Origin: Wuchereria bancrofti
Taxonomy: Eukaryota > Nematoda > Chromadorea > Rhabditida > Onchocercidae
Length of the DNA: 64,000 bases
NCBI GenBank assembly: GCA_005281725.1
Contig: SSBO01000001.1
Location: forward strand, 2,278,399-2,342,398
Direction: 5' to 3'
Below are positions 27,404 to 41,106 of the stretch, one piece after another. The stretch's first letter is position 1. Each line of letters begins with the position of its first letter. The notes under the pieces were generated by a model. It had not been told where the DNA came from and made no database searches. It saw only the letters and a program-made list of their open reading frames with translations. The position numbers were made by a program, and so were the translations under genes.

Positions 27404-30228
27404 ACCAACATTTGTCTTTCCAAATAAGGTAGGTAGTAATCAGATTCAGTTTGAAAGATTTCTGTGGATTAGTTGAAGTGTCTATTTGTTTAATCATCTT
27501 ACGAAATACTGTTTTTTATATGATTCTTTTAATTTCTCATTTGAAAGTGTAGCAGTAGTAGATGTATAGATGAATTAATGGGAAGACGATTACAATATAT
27601 CTGCAATTGAATCGCATTGGATCGCTGGGACTGAAAGATTATTTCGTACTTAGAAACATCTATTAAATTTATTTGCTTTTTTATATTCAGATAGTTATCA
27701 GAAATGATTGATCTGTTTCCGACTCGTAATATTTTTGCAGAGCATTCGAATTTATGTTTCGCCGATGAATCTGTTTTGAGCTTAGAGTTCGACGGGGTGA
27801 AGATATAAAAGAATTTCAAATTCGATGTATTGTACACTGGACAGAAATTTGCTGGACAAATAATTTAAGATTAAAGCACAGCAAATGAATTTAATTTCAT
27901 CAGTAGGCCCCAAAATTATTGTATAAAAAGCTTATCAAATGTAAATGCATATTCCCTTCTGCAGGAATTTTATTCGCATGTTTTCGAAAGCTTTTGTACT
28001 CTTTGTTCTTTTTTATTTTAATATGGATATTAATTATTTTTATCACGGTTGTTGCACTGTTTTGATTCTACTGCTTTTTTTCAGAATTGTCTTTATTGCT
28101 TCTTCAAAATGTGGTTTTTCTTTTTGTTTTATTCGCTCTTATTTTAGTTTTATTTAATTTGCTTCACTTCCATCATTTTACGCTTCAGTTTTTTACTTTT
28201 TTTTCCATTATTATTTTCTAGCAGTTTCAGCGGTTGTGCTTTACCGTTTTTTTAAAAGTTTTTTAAGGCCTCGGTCTAAGAAAAATCAGTGCTTTAAACA
28301 CTTTTCTTTTTTATTGAGAAACATTGTCCATTTCTCAAAATTCGTCCAAACGTAATACTTGTTTATTAGCTATGAGTAATGTTTTTGAACTGCTTATCTC
28401 AAAAAAATCTGACTTAAAAGAATTACTTAGAATTATCATGGTATAGATAGCCTTTTTGCTCAGAATGAGTTTTTTTTTTCTTTTTTCATAAATTCGTTTA
28501 ACAGAGGCAAAGCATTCTTCAGTTTTTTTTTTTTTTTTTTTTTTTGAGATTTTGATTGCTCTTTGTGTTGTTGATTCTACATAATAGAAGCAGTCCATTC
28601 TGCTGTGGACTGCTATAATAACATGCAAATAATACACATAGACTGAGAGATGGAAATTGCGTGTATATCACAGGAAATTGTTCTTTTCCTTTCTAAATGT
28701 AGATAAATTGAAAAGATATTAAAGTTGCATTTAAGTAGAGACAATTTCAACTCAGGAGTATGTATTTGTACAAAAGACTCATTTCAACAAATTGCTGTAT
28801 ATTTGTAAAGTGAACGAAATGATTATTATATCATAGTTTAACACATACTTTGATGTACTGTACAGTAAATTTGTAGAAAAGCTTCCGTTCTATTGTAGTT
28901 TTTCCTTTCCTGGTAGCTTTGCTCCAGTCAGTGTTTTATGGCTATTATCATTTATTTGAAATTAAAACTGTTGTAATCACTTAACTTTTTCTTTTGCCCA
29001 TTTTGTCCTTATTCCTTCTTCCTTCTCCTCGCTTTTGCAAAGTTTTGTTTCTTATTAAAAAAAAGATCCTGTATATCTTCTGTAACTTCCGGAGTCCTTA
29101 TCATTACTGACGATATCATTCTAATACATAAACTTCATCTTATCATGAACCGAAATTATGCCCAAATGATCTTTTTTTGATTTCAATGCAAATGTACGGT
29201 ATGATCGTTTCAGGGTGCTCATCCATAGGCTGTTTGAGAATTGCAATAAATGATCTGATTATCACCAACAAATTTTCACGACATGTGAATTGAATAAAAT
29301 AAACGGATATAATACGAACGGTAGAGTGATAACAATGTATGGGTGGTATCGAAGAAGTGCTATATGACGTTATTCACGGGAGTATATAGATTGTTCCATA
29401 TATATTTTTCCTTTATCAACGTCTTATATCCCAGTTCAGTGCATACGTGGATAATAGTATTAAGGCTATATTACGCTTTGACGGTTATTATTCGGCATCA
29501 CACGTAGGTTAGGGGGCACCATGTCATCCTACTGTATTAGTATATCGCATAATGAAGAATTTATGCTGCATGTAATAATGCATTGTATTTATGAATTACT
29601 GTATGTAATTAACGTATGCTTAACATGTGTAGTATTTTTACACTAATGTAGTAATGGCGTAGAAGAATTACGAAGCTATAAAGACTTGGAAGATGGATAA
29701 GAAATAGCTGAATGGATGTATTACAAATGATTAAGAATAACTATGATTGAGAGAGAGGGAAAGAAGGATTAAAACAGAGAAATGTATGAAACTTATGATA
29801 TAAACAAGCATTTATGACAATTTTTTTGTCGCTTAACCATTTCAATTACCAATGATAGCGCTGGGAGAAGAGTTTCATCCGTGGGCATAGATAGATTTTT
29901 ATAGAGATGTGAAACTTTGATATTTGGTCAGTTGCTTATGATTTTGTAATTTGCTCAATTTCCATCGATTGTTTCAGGAGGTTAATTACCAACAGTGTAA
30001 GTTGGTGGTAAGTTGTCGTATATTTTAATTTCAGAAATTGATTGTAAACATGCTAATAAAATTGTACAGGATTTTTGTGCGGCGAATTAATTGTAATTAT
30101 ACCAATAAAGCTGGATGAATTTTGTTTACTGTTTAAGTTAATTTGCAGTTCCAACTTCGCTAGGTAAATTTTAAGAGGAAGCGTGTTGGTGTAGTATAAT
30201 CTTTGGTCGGTATTGATTTAAAAACAGA
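27404..30228. other. Intergenic region between CHIC and DLGAP
   Basis: AT-rich with long T tracts (28522-28544) and one perfect short hairpin at 28589-28614. No open frame has recognisable coding character; the frames here are in low-complexity sequence. It would include the CHIC 3' UTR and the DLGAP promoter. Confidence 0.55.
28589..28614. repeat. Perfect 9-bp hairpin
   Basis: AGCAGTCCA and TGGACTGCT flank an 8-base loop in intergenic sequence. The stem is more GC-rich than its surroundings. No T-rich terminator-like context applies in a eukaryote, and no function can be assigned. Confidence 0.7.
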
Positions 30229-33200
30229 ATGCCAGTGTCATCTGCACAAGGTATGAAATATTATCTCGAATTTTACTTTCTCATATTCTTTACGTTATTT
30301 TACTTCATTTTAACTGAGGCTGCGAAACTTTTAAATCGTTGCTTCGCTTTTTTCACTCACATTGTTGAAAATAATTAATAGTAGTTCAAAGCAAAAGTCT
30401 GCATTCTTCCATAACTTCAAACTTAATAAATATCCAACAAATTTTCACGTATTTTTTGTCAAAAAGATCACGAAAATGAAGTCAGAGATTGAATTTAATT
30501 ATTTCGTGGTATAATGGTATACGAAGAAAGAATTTTATTATAGTTGTGGGGAAATATACAGCCGAGCCTAAAATGCGACCATCAGCAATTGGACATTTCT
30601 TCTCGAGGATCGGTTCAACAAGACATCGCAGCAAGAGCCCACGAGATCCGTCGCTGTACTTGTCGGATGACGCCATTACCGCCTGTCCCACTCAGCCTGC
30701 TTTTCCCGCTTCTCCTGTCAAAAATGTGAAGTATTCAAAATTTTGGGTGTGATAACTGGGTTTACGCACTGACTAACACTCAGAGGAACAGTAAATACAC
30801 ACAATATATCATATTTAAGTACATTTGTAAATTACAGCAAAAATAAGAATATTTCTCCCAATTTATATGATTCTATTGCATCACTGCTTTTTAAAAATAT
30901 AGGAGTGATAAGGCTTAGTGCTGCTGCAGTTAAGCCCGGATCTCCAGCACAGGACATTATGGGCTAAGAAAGAAATAAGAAAGAAATAATAGTATAGTTA
31001 TTGTTGCAGAGGGGTGAGAAAAACAGTTAAACAATTGCAATTTATGATTGAAATGATGACAAACTACAGAAACAGAAATATGAATTGATGGCTGGGAAAT
31101 GAGGATTTGATTCAAAAAATGATTAATCATTTGTTTGGTTACTGAGCGAAAAATATGTTATAAATGCTGAACAATCATATTTTTTCCGCTCCGGATGGAG
31201 TATGTAATTTTCTCTTATTATTAACATTAGCATAGCGGCCAATTGCATAACCATGCGATGTTCTTTTGTCAAGAATTACATGTTCATTTGGGGATACAAA
31301 TGATTCTAGCATTCATGTATTTGTATTTCAAAAAAGAATAATTCTAGACGATAACATTTACAGTTAGATTATATCGTAGAACTAACCTTAATTTTCTTTG
31401 TCTAAGAACAAGATATTATAATATAATATTGTTTGATGTAGGGTGCAAGCGTTAAGGATAGCGAATTGAATACCGAGAATGAATTGCACATTTCTCCGCC
31501 ACCGAAACCAAAACGACATTCATCACCGTTTTTTCGTATCATTCATCGGTTATCAATGAGCCGTAAAACTCGTGAAGCATCTTCCATCACTCGTGATGTC
31601 GATAATTATTCGCAATCCTACCAAAACGACCTCAACAGCAGCCACGAAACTGTACGTTTTGCCCAATTTCATTTTATTTTATTACCATATAATGTCAACA
31701 ATATTCATTTGCTATTATTTCACGTTTACGTCGGAAGCTTGCTCGATCGAAAGAACACCTTTACTTATATGTAGTGAACGACCTAATATTCTTTGAATTA
31801 TTGTTTAAGAATTAGGGCTTATTGAAAGAGTTGGTGAAGTTAAAATATTTTCATTGATTGTCCGGAGGTAAGTTCAGGAATGCATTTTCTTGAAGGTCAT
31901 CATAAAAAGAAAATTACATATTCAGATGTCATACTTAGAAATAGTTGATAGGATTTTAACAATTTTTTTTTTTTTTTTTTGCATGTAGATGTGATATTTT
32001 ACATTTTTCGGAAATTCTTTTCGAAAAGACTTAAGGCAAATAATGTTTTTTAATGTACTTCCTTGTCCTATTTTGAATGCTTCTAACTTTTCCATCTTTC
32101 ATTTTTCTACTTTTCACTCTACTATTATAGAAAAAAAAAACACTACATGGACAAAAACTTTTCGATGCACTGAGAAGTAGAGTAAAAATAATAGAATGCT
32201 GACTTTAACAAATAAAATAGCCGAAAAGGAAATTAAATGGTGCTAATTCATTCTGCATTTCCAAACTGCAAGCAGATAATGTGTGCAATGTTAAATATTT
32301 ATATCCTAATATATTTTCTACTTTAAATATATTTCACCGACTAAATTTAATTTCAATTTTTATCAGCATTTTTCAGCCTAATCATGCTTTGTGAAGTTGG
32401 ATATTGTTTAAATGTTTAATTTTCATGGAAAGGTCCATTTTTCTATTTCTCAAAGCTTTCTTAATTTATTTCAAATGCTTTATGGATTTCAAAATGCTTT
32501 GTGGATAACCTATGTTAGTTTTACGAAAATGTGAACTAGTATGAATTGCAAACTACTTAGTTGATGAGTAAAAGATGTTTTCTTGATCTTGTTCATGTGC
32601 AAAGCATTCATGTGCAAAGGTTTCTTAAAATGTTTTTTGAACAAGGCAGAAATTATATAATGGGAATAACAATAAATTTCGACTGGGCTAAAATTTAAAG
32701 GGCAAGAATTTTAGGTTTTCTCAACTTCAACTCTGCCAACAGCCTTCATTTCTGGAGATGTACTTTCCAGGACAACTGTATCAGAAAATGACCTGCGTCT
32801 TATAACTCTTCGCAAAGACCAAGTAATTTTCAACTAATTTATCAACCTCTATCTTTAGTTTTATTGCACTGTTAGTTGAGATATGACTCATTCAGCTATT
32901 CTTTTTTTATTTTGTTAGTTGTTAGGAATGACTTCAGATGTTTGATCCTGACTGTAATAATTCAGTTAACATATAGTCTTTTGCTAAAGCAAAATTTATA
33001 AAAATCAAATTTGTATGAAAATTTGCAATTTGTATGTCTTTTTCTTTGGAACTGAGTTAGTGTTTTGGGAGTAATGTTTTCTTACTTATTACTTAAGTTC
33101 CATATTGCTTCCAATGCACTTCGTTTCAGACTTTTTTCGTGGACTAAAAAGGAAAATTCTTTTTCCTTGAAACATAAAAAAAAAATAGTTTAAAAAATTC

Positions 33201-36200
33201 AGTTGTTCTTAAGTAACAGTGAACCCACAAACAATAAAATATGATGCTGCAATATTATTTCATTTCGTATCTTTTATTTTTAATTTTCTCATAGGAAATG
33301 GAAAGGAGTGTAACGGCATTATCTATGAACACAAGTGGTATTCACTCAGACGATAAGTTTGATGTAATCACCCGTGTGCCATCATATCTACGTATCAGTT
33401 GTGCTCTGAATGGTTATCGCCGTCCATATCGTCATATCGACGAATCTTGTCGACGACGAAACATCGTGTCTCAGAAATTACCGATGAGCATTGTTGAGAC
33501 ACGTAAATTAGCTTTCAGTCAAAATGATGACAACGATCATCGAAAAAGGTATGTCTCTGTGGCACTTTGCTTAAACTTTGCTTAAATGTTGTCTTACAGT
33601 TTTTAGAGGAGGGATGTTAGAAGTGTGAACTGATAAGACAGAGACATGAGATAGGATTCTCGGACTGTTTGTTTTTATCTTTCTGGGCTATGCAATATTT
33701 ACATTCATATGGAAATCACTTCATTTATGGAGGATCCTTATTGTTGCTGTTTACATCTTCTAATTCCAATAATGCAAAAAGGAGAAAAAAGCATCTTACT
33801 CAATAACTCACAGTTCAAATAAAAACTTCCGATCTATTTCCGTCAAGCAATTGGTATAATTAGATCTCATTAGGTCATCTTAGTTCAATTTCAACTAACT
33901 GACATTAAAGCAAGATGTCAAAAATGAACAATTTTCTTGACTTTTTTTATCTTATTTAATGATAGTCGAAGTTGAGCTAACTTCCCATTAATAATTTGAT
34001 CTTGCACAGGATTTTTACTGTCGTTGATTCAACTACTTTGTTGCTTATATTATCTTACTGCTTCATATTTCTTTAATTTTCAAAACTTCCTTCTTTCTTG
34101 TCTTTTAATATTTGCATGATGTTACAGTTAACATAATAGTATTATTTGAAGAAATACTTTTGAAAACGGACAGGAGTGAGAGTGTAAATAGGTGAGCATG
34201 CATATCATCAATGAGTGAACAGAAAATGATAAGTAATGCCCTTCGCTAGTTGTCAATGACGGCAAGTCAGCAGTGATAATGATGATCTTATCTTATAGAA
34301 AAAGATCGTGCATGCTGCGAACGGTGATTCCCTCTCATGTAACACTGTTGGAGACTGCCATAAATCGTTCCAAATCATTTGTTGATCATTGACCAATAAA
34401 TGCAGTTTTATAAAAATTCCATTTAAGTCAGTGAGTGACTTCTGAAAAACGAATTCAGTCCAAATTAAAAGACTTTAATTTGTTGCTGCGCTTGCAAAGA
34501 AATAAAAAAAATAATGGAGAACCAATTTAAAGTTCGAGCTAAAAATTTTTCATATCCATTCACTTTTTCTTTTTTTTTAATTTTCTGATTTTTTTTAATA
34601 CTTTCCTGCAGAAAAAGATAGAGGAAACACAAAATAAGTTTTTTTTCGATTAATTAGGCAACAGCTGGTCATTGCATGCTTGTAAATTCATTTCTGGAAA
34701 TAGGAAAGTCTAATTATCTCATCCATTTATTTCAGGCCAATATTTTATTTCAGCAAATGTAAATAAAACTTCACCAACGATATTTACTTTTATTTGATGA
34801 ATGAATAATAGGCCTCAGTTTCACATTCTATCGCATTGTACATTATGTATTCCAAAGAAATAAGAAATGTCGTATATTTTTAGAATTAGCCTATTTGTAT
34901 ATCTATTTGTAAACCATGTTCTTGTTCCTATATGGTGTATATACCATCACTTAAGTTCAAAACTCATTCAGAGAATTCAAGTCATTTTTTTCATTTTTTT
35001 TGAAGGTTAGGAAGAGTAGAATGTATACGTTAGATTTGGGGAGAAAACGGAAGTTAAATTGGAAATTCAAGCATCACTTCTTTCTCAATTTTTCTGTATC
35101 TTTTTTTGTTGCCGATCATTTAATGTCATTTTTTATTCTTTGGCTAATTCTTACTATAGTTAAGCTCGTCTACTTTCCTGATATTCCCAACACCGTTGCT
35201 GTTTCTGTTGTTGCTAATTAATTCCGTTGGAGAATCTAAAATGTTTTTTCTTATTCGATGTTTGAATTCTTCAAATATCAATTAATATCATTCAAATTTA
35301 ATCTTTTTCTTCTAGTTTATTTGTCAGTAGTAGTTGATATGCTTTTCTAGCTATTATGTGCTACGCAATTTTTCTAAATGATGTAATACTGTTTTACTGT
35401 TTATATTCTTATTAACTGCATACTTGTTTCGTTATGTGGAAGATTTTACTCACCACTTTTTCGCATAATAACATTTACAAGGAGAAAGAGTTAGGCGACT
35501 GGAGATTTTAACAGAAGTAAAGTAATTCTTCAAATATTAGTTTATATAAGCAAGAAAAAATGAAGTACGCAAAGTTTACTTCTTGATTTAATTATGCGCC
35601 AAACAGTTAAATCAGTTAAATCAAGTGAGTTTTTTAGTAAATAAGAAAATTCTGTTTTAGGAAAAATGTCAAGCATTTGTTTATATTACCATTGAAAGGA
35701 AACATCCAGTGTTGGTTGTCAAATTTTCTGTCATATTCATTCCTTAGTTAGATTTTTCATGACTTGGGTTCTTGCTTTAATTGTCCAATTTATAACAGTA
35801 TTTTTTAAAAGCATTTCTTTGAAATATTTTTCCATCCTCCTTCGACATTGTTTAAGTATGTTGCCCTTTACACCTTTTGATCATACATTCATTGGCTTCG
35901 GTGGAAGTTTAACCAAATAAAAAAAGTGAGAGGCATTTCTTTTCATCAAACGTTTTTCATGTGTTTAGTGTCATCTGATCTAGTGCGTATTTAACTGACA
36001 AGGTCATACCTTTTAGAAGTTGGGAAATATACTGCTTTGTATAAAGAATAGTAAAGATCTGAAGAACTGACGTTAGATTGTGTCTTTTTCCATTTTTGTT
36101 AAGTGTACAAGAGATTATTATCATCATGAGTGCCTTATCAATAGCAAAATAGGCTCTATATTCTTAGAGTTTGATATTATAAAAACATTTTTCGCCCTTA

Positions 36201-39200
36201 ATTATTGGAAGATGCAAAGAATTATCATTAATAATTACCCTCGTTGTACCCTTATGATCATAAAAAGTTTCCTGCAGCACTGAATTGATGCTACTTTTTG
36301 CAGAAGATGGAATTGATGAGTACAGCATCAGTCAAATTAATTTAAAGATGTGAATAACAATTGTTCCATTAATACGATGTAGTTTAGTTCTTTAGTTCAT
36401 CTGTCTTTAGTCATAATCCGGAAGGTCATAAGAATCACTAATCTCTCAATCATCCAAATCTCTCATCTCAACTTTTCTCACATATGATACTCCGCAAAAT
36501 AGGCTTAGTGATGCCGACTATTTCGGCTTTTTGAGATATCAAAGTGTTGTTTAAGATAAGAAAACATGGAGCAGTAATCTCTTCCCAACAACGACGAAAG
36601 TATAATCTTCGATGCTTGAACAATTTTGAAGAATGACCAAGGTCATTGTTAGGATTGGGACGAATTAATAGCTAGTAATATTTATATAATAGCTTATATC
36701 ATCGTCATTAGTTTATATAAGTATTAGTATTTTTTTCAATGTCTTAATTCTTAATAGCTGTTTTCAACGTTTTAACACTTTTTTCTAGTTTGTTTACATC
36801 AATAATTCGATCCTTTTGTTATAACTAGAAATGATTCTTATACTTCAAATTTGCATTATTTCTTTACGAATACTTTATTCTAATGTTAACTTTGGTATTT
36901 GTTACACGTGTTAGGGAATAGTCAAAGTAAATATTTAAGTGTTAGAATTATTTTTCCGAAATTTCACGATGTTTATTTTCGTCTCTTCTTTCTACTGTTG
37001 ATGAATATCGAAATTTCAATGAGCAGTATTCGTGAATTTTGCGTCTTCTATTGAATTTTGAACGACTTCTTTTTATTATCGTCATTAAAATTTTTTATTT
37101 TTATTATCATCAGTAAAGTTTTTTTCTCATACGAAAAGATCATTTTTGTTCATATTTATTAGGCAGCATCATAGTTAATCATATTTTAGTGGTGTCTGAT
37201 TGGTCATCGAGATTCAAATTATCGAATTTTCCATTAATTTGTTCAAATATACTAGTAATTCCAAAGCTTTATAAAAAACGAAGTTTTTTGCACTCACATC
37301 AGTGGCTCGATTATTTTTCAGTGATGTTCATTTGTATTCATTTCTGTATAGATTGTTCTGCACTGATTGAGGACAATAAGAATGCTTTTTTCTGAAAGGC
37401 CGAATATTTAATGGGATGGAATTACCCTTCCCTTAAAACATAACTGGAAGGAGTATATAGTTGTTTTAATTTATACTTGCAGTTGCTCTTATCTTTTTTT
37501 TTTTTTTTTTGACTTTTATTTGGCAATTCAGCCTGTTTTTAAATTTCATTGTGTAATTCAACTTAATTGAAGTTGTGTTCACATGTTGATTAAATCTTAT
37601 GCTAATAATTTTAAAAAGGAATAATTGCATGATGAACTTAATCCTAGGTTTAATGACCTAATTTTCTTACTGGATGCACTCTTTCAATTCTCCCTAGCTG
37701 TTCATTTCTAACTTTTGCAGTGTAACATCGGAAGAAGTAACGAGTCGGAATAATTCACAAATGGGAGATGATATTTCAAGGACATCAGCACCAGTACGGC
37801 AACTAGTCGAACATTTTGATCATCTGCTTGAAAACAGTTCGAGTGAACAGATGAAGAGTATAGGTTTGTTTCTTGGCTATTGCTTAAAATTTACGTTTTT
37901 ATCAGCGTTTTGGAAGGCTGCATATGAAAGAAATAGAAGTCTAGGCTGACAATCGTTAGTGAAATTCGAATTATATATATCAGATGTAATAGAACTTTGT
38001 AAGAGTACAATTTTGAAAGCGACAGTAAAATACTGTCACTTTCAAAATAATGGTGCATTTTGCAATATTAGTTCAACAAACTTTGGAAACATTTTTTTGG
38101 TTATATTTTTTGGTCATTTTTGGAAATTGTCATTAAAAAAAAAAGAGCTAATGTGAATTCAAGTTAATAAGTTTATTTCAACATTTACTGAAATGTATGC
38201 TTTAAGGAGAAGCAAGAGCTTCACTTCATGATGGAAATATGGGAGTATCGGATCAAACGTATACAGCGAAGCCTCTAAATCATTCTGCTGCTCCGCAAAA
38301 TTCTCTTGCTTCTTCCAACCAAGTTTGTTACTTCTTTTTAAACTGCTGGAAATATTTCTAAGAATTTTCTCATAATTTGGACAAATACTTTGCCTTTTCA
38401 TCATTTTTATTTTTTATCAGTATGTTTGTTGCACAAGTATTGAATAGGTCCAACATACTTCTATTAATTTAAAAAATACAGAAAAATATTTTTTCTAGAA
38501 AAATGCAACATATTCTGCGGGTGGGTTTTTCGTTGGGAATCGACGAACTTCCGGGAAGTATTTCCGGGAAATATTTTTTTCCTCCTAATAATTGTAGAAG
38601 AAAAGTTGTCGAGCAGTAATCAGTTAATGAAAGGTCAACCAAATGTGACAGATGCAGCTGAACTCCATAGCCCACTTCTCCACACTTGTTGAAGCGCTGA
38701 TTGTCGTCCTACATAAAAATGTATCGTGATAGATTACATCTTCCTGTTGACAAATACCGCCTAAAGCAATTTTAACATCTGATGCATCTAATTGATCCGC
38801 TGAGTATACCATCAGAGTAACACGTCTTTATCTGATTCAGAAAATTATAATAGTAGCAAATAAATAAGCAGTAACAGTGACTTTTTTGGTTAAGTTCGAT
38901 TTTGAGAAGTATTTTAAATTGATCACACTTCACAATCCATAGACACCCATTTGTTAATCTTTTTCACCTGTCTAGTTTGCTCGCAATATCAGAGTATCAG
39001 CATTAAATTCTTATATGCGTAGAAGGTCAGCATTTATGATTCATTTCAACTGATCTCGACAGCTTCGGTTAGCTTCTCCAACACCTTCGTCGGAAAATAC
39101 TAAAAATTGTCTTCTCTGCTTTGCCATTCATTTTGAACTCAAATAGCAGATTGGCTCACAACTGTTTTCTGTCTAAATGTCTCCTTATTTTATAATAAAT

Positions 39201-41106
39201 ATAAACAAAGTAGCAAGCAATAAGTTATTTACAAGAAAAAAATCTAAAGAATAACCATTAAAATAATATATATGAAGATATTTATTTAAGAATGCATTGC
39301 AATATGAAACAGCAGATTTCAACGTTGAAGGAAACTCTTGCGACAACCTAATACAAAAGCCTTACTTTAACTTCGATGTCAGAGTCGAACTGCTAATAAG
39401 CTATGCCTCCTTCTAGATATTAATGAGATTTCTACGTATTATTCGTTTGCTGTTTTTAGTTGTATGATACAGCATATTGCCATAGCAGCCCAAAACCATG
39501 CATTGCACAGCAAATACATCGAGCTCTACAAAAAACATCTATAGAGAGCGAACCGCACATTGGTAAACAGTCAGAGGTTAGATTTCATATTTCGTCCCTA
39601 TATTGCTTAGGTTAATTTTACCATACTAAGAAAAAGTATTAGCTAAATCACTTTTCATTAGTTTTACGCAGTTTAAATATCCAAGTGAATAAACTTAAAA
39701 GATTTGTCGCAGCGAAATGCAGTGGATACAACCTCTTAAAAGATTGAAAGATAATTAATATATATAGTGCTTGATATTAACTCTCAAAATTATGGTTTGA
39801 TAGAAATTTGTAATTAAATCGAATTATTGCTGTGTTGATTTTTTTTATCGTAGTTGTTTCTGTTGTTTCGACTATATTGACTGGCCACATCTGAAGTTTA
39901 CGCAAATATGAAAACTGTGTTTTAGATAAGCATTGCTAATGGACAATTAACGAATGAACAAGTAGCGGAAACAATTAAAAATGAAAATGGCATTAACTTC
40001 GTTTTGCCTGATGGAGAAACATACCGCAGTTTGTTGATGGAAGCCCGGGCGAACTTGCAGCTGCTTTGCGACCAAGCCAAAAATGACCTTTTAAATCGTA
40101 TTCACTTGATACAATTCATTTTAATTCCAATACCCATCAGAGGCTTTGTTTTGGCGATCTTTTCTTCGCAAGCATTAGAATATGGTTATTGTTTTTCCAT
40201 TTTTCCAGAAGAAGAAATGCCGGAGCATGCTGCAGGAACGCTTAGAACTGCAATTGGAAAAGCAGGTCTTCTGTTGGACAGAAAGATGACGAAATTCGAA
40301 GATCTCTTGAAAAACCATTTGGTTAGTATTTCACTGGAGTGGTCCATAGTTTTTATTGAGATGGAATCATAATTTTAAAACTGCAATTTCAAATCCATTT
40401 TCAAATGATCCAGACAGCGCTGAAATATCTGCTTATAATAATAAACCCATCCGTTTTTTAATTTTACAGTAAATAAAATTTTCTTATATTGGATTAGTAT
40501 AAGCCAACTTTCAGAATCAAAATTCAGATGTAGGGCAGGTAAATCTTAGCGATCTTTCTGGTTACTGGGCATTAATCAGTATTGAGCTGAAGGAACTAGA
40601 GGCTAACTTCCGTGAAATCAATTTTCTTCGTGAAAATCACTGGACGCTATCGGAAGCAGAATTCCGTTCAGTAAGGTAGTTGCTTTTGCTTTAGTATTTA
40701 GATAGAATTCTTAACTGTTTTAACGAAAGTTAAAGTGTCATTTTTAAGCTTCAAGTTAACTGCTCAGCTTTGATATTATGAGAAATAAACGAAAATGTAA
40801 CATAGCCTCGTTGTCTATTTTGTTGCACTTCTGCAGGACGATCAATTTTTCGTTACCATGATGATCGAGATAAGTTTTATTCGAATTCATTCTATTTCCA
40901 GCACTGTCGGTGATAATCGTGGCGAAAATATAAAGAAAGTACAGTCCCATTTACCAGTAATAAATAGTGAAAAAATAGCGTCCGAAGTTCAACGCCGACA
41001 AATAGCTCTGGCTGCTGCGAAGCGACGTCAGAAGGAATTGAAAAAAGCCGAAGAGGAACAATATGCTGAGCGTAACAATGATGGTGAAGTTCGTATGGTT
41101 ATCTGA
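30229..41106 (+). CDS. DLGAP/SAPAP-like scaffold (GKAP domain)
   Basis: Eleven exons join in phase to 558 codons: 30229-30250, 30562-30725, 31442-31651, 33295-33548, 37721-37863, 38207-38322, 39460-39576, 39926-40097, 40209-40321, 40515-40675, 40902-41106. The C-terminal GKAP domain (about residues 343-510) shows LMEARANLQLLCDQ, LRTAIGKAGLLLDRKMTKFEDLL and GYWALISIELKELEANF, matching disks-large-associated proteins, then a Lys/Arg/Ala-rich helix. These proteins link membrane-associated guanylate kinases to Shank at synapses and junctions. The last residues are VRMVI, in the position where vertebrate DLGAPs carry a PDZ ligand. The N-terminal half is low in conservation, Ser/Arg-rich and basic. 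The tiny first exon (MPVSSAQ) is predicted only from splice phase; an internal ATG at 30573 is the alternative start. The middle exons are less certain than the GKAP exons. Confidence 0.83.
31652..33294 (+). other. DLGAP intron 3
   Basis: AT-rich intron with a T tract near 31963-31980. No exon in frame with its neighbours was recognised. Confidence 0.6.
33549..37720 (+). other. DLGAP intron 4, about 4.2 kb
   Basis: The longest intron in the DLGAP model. It contains several short open frames (35000-35221, 36080-36283, 37189-37395) without conserved features. An additional exon for the poorly conserved middle of DLGAP could be hidden here, but none is supported. Confidence 0.55.
38010..38048. 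repeat. Inverted repeat with 18-bp arms and 3-base loop
   Basis: Arms at 38010-38027 and 38031-38048 are complementary except for one position, separated by AAA. The single difference is C opposite A in plus-strand RNA and G opposite U in minus-strand RNA. It lies in DLGAP intron 5. Confidence 0.8.
38323..39459 (+). other. DLGAP intron 6
   Basis: AT-rich intron of about 1.1 kb. Minus-strand frames at 38469-38675 and 38624-38812 show no domain. No in-phase exon was recognised. Confidence 0.55.
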
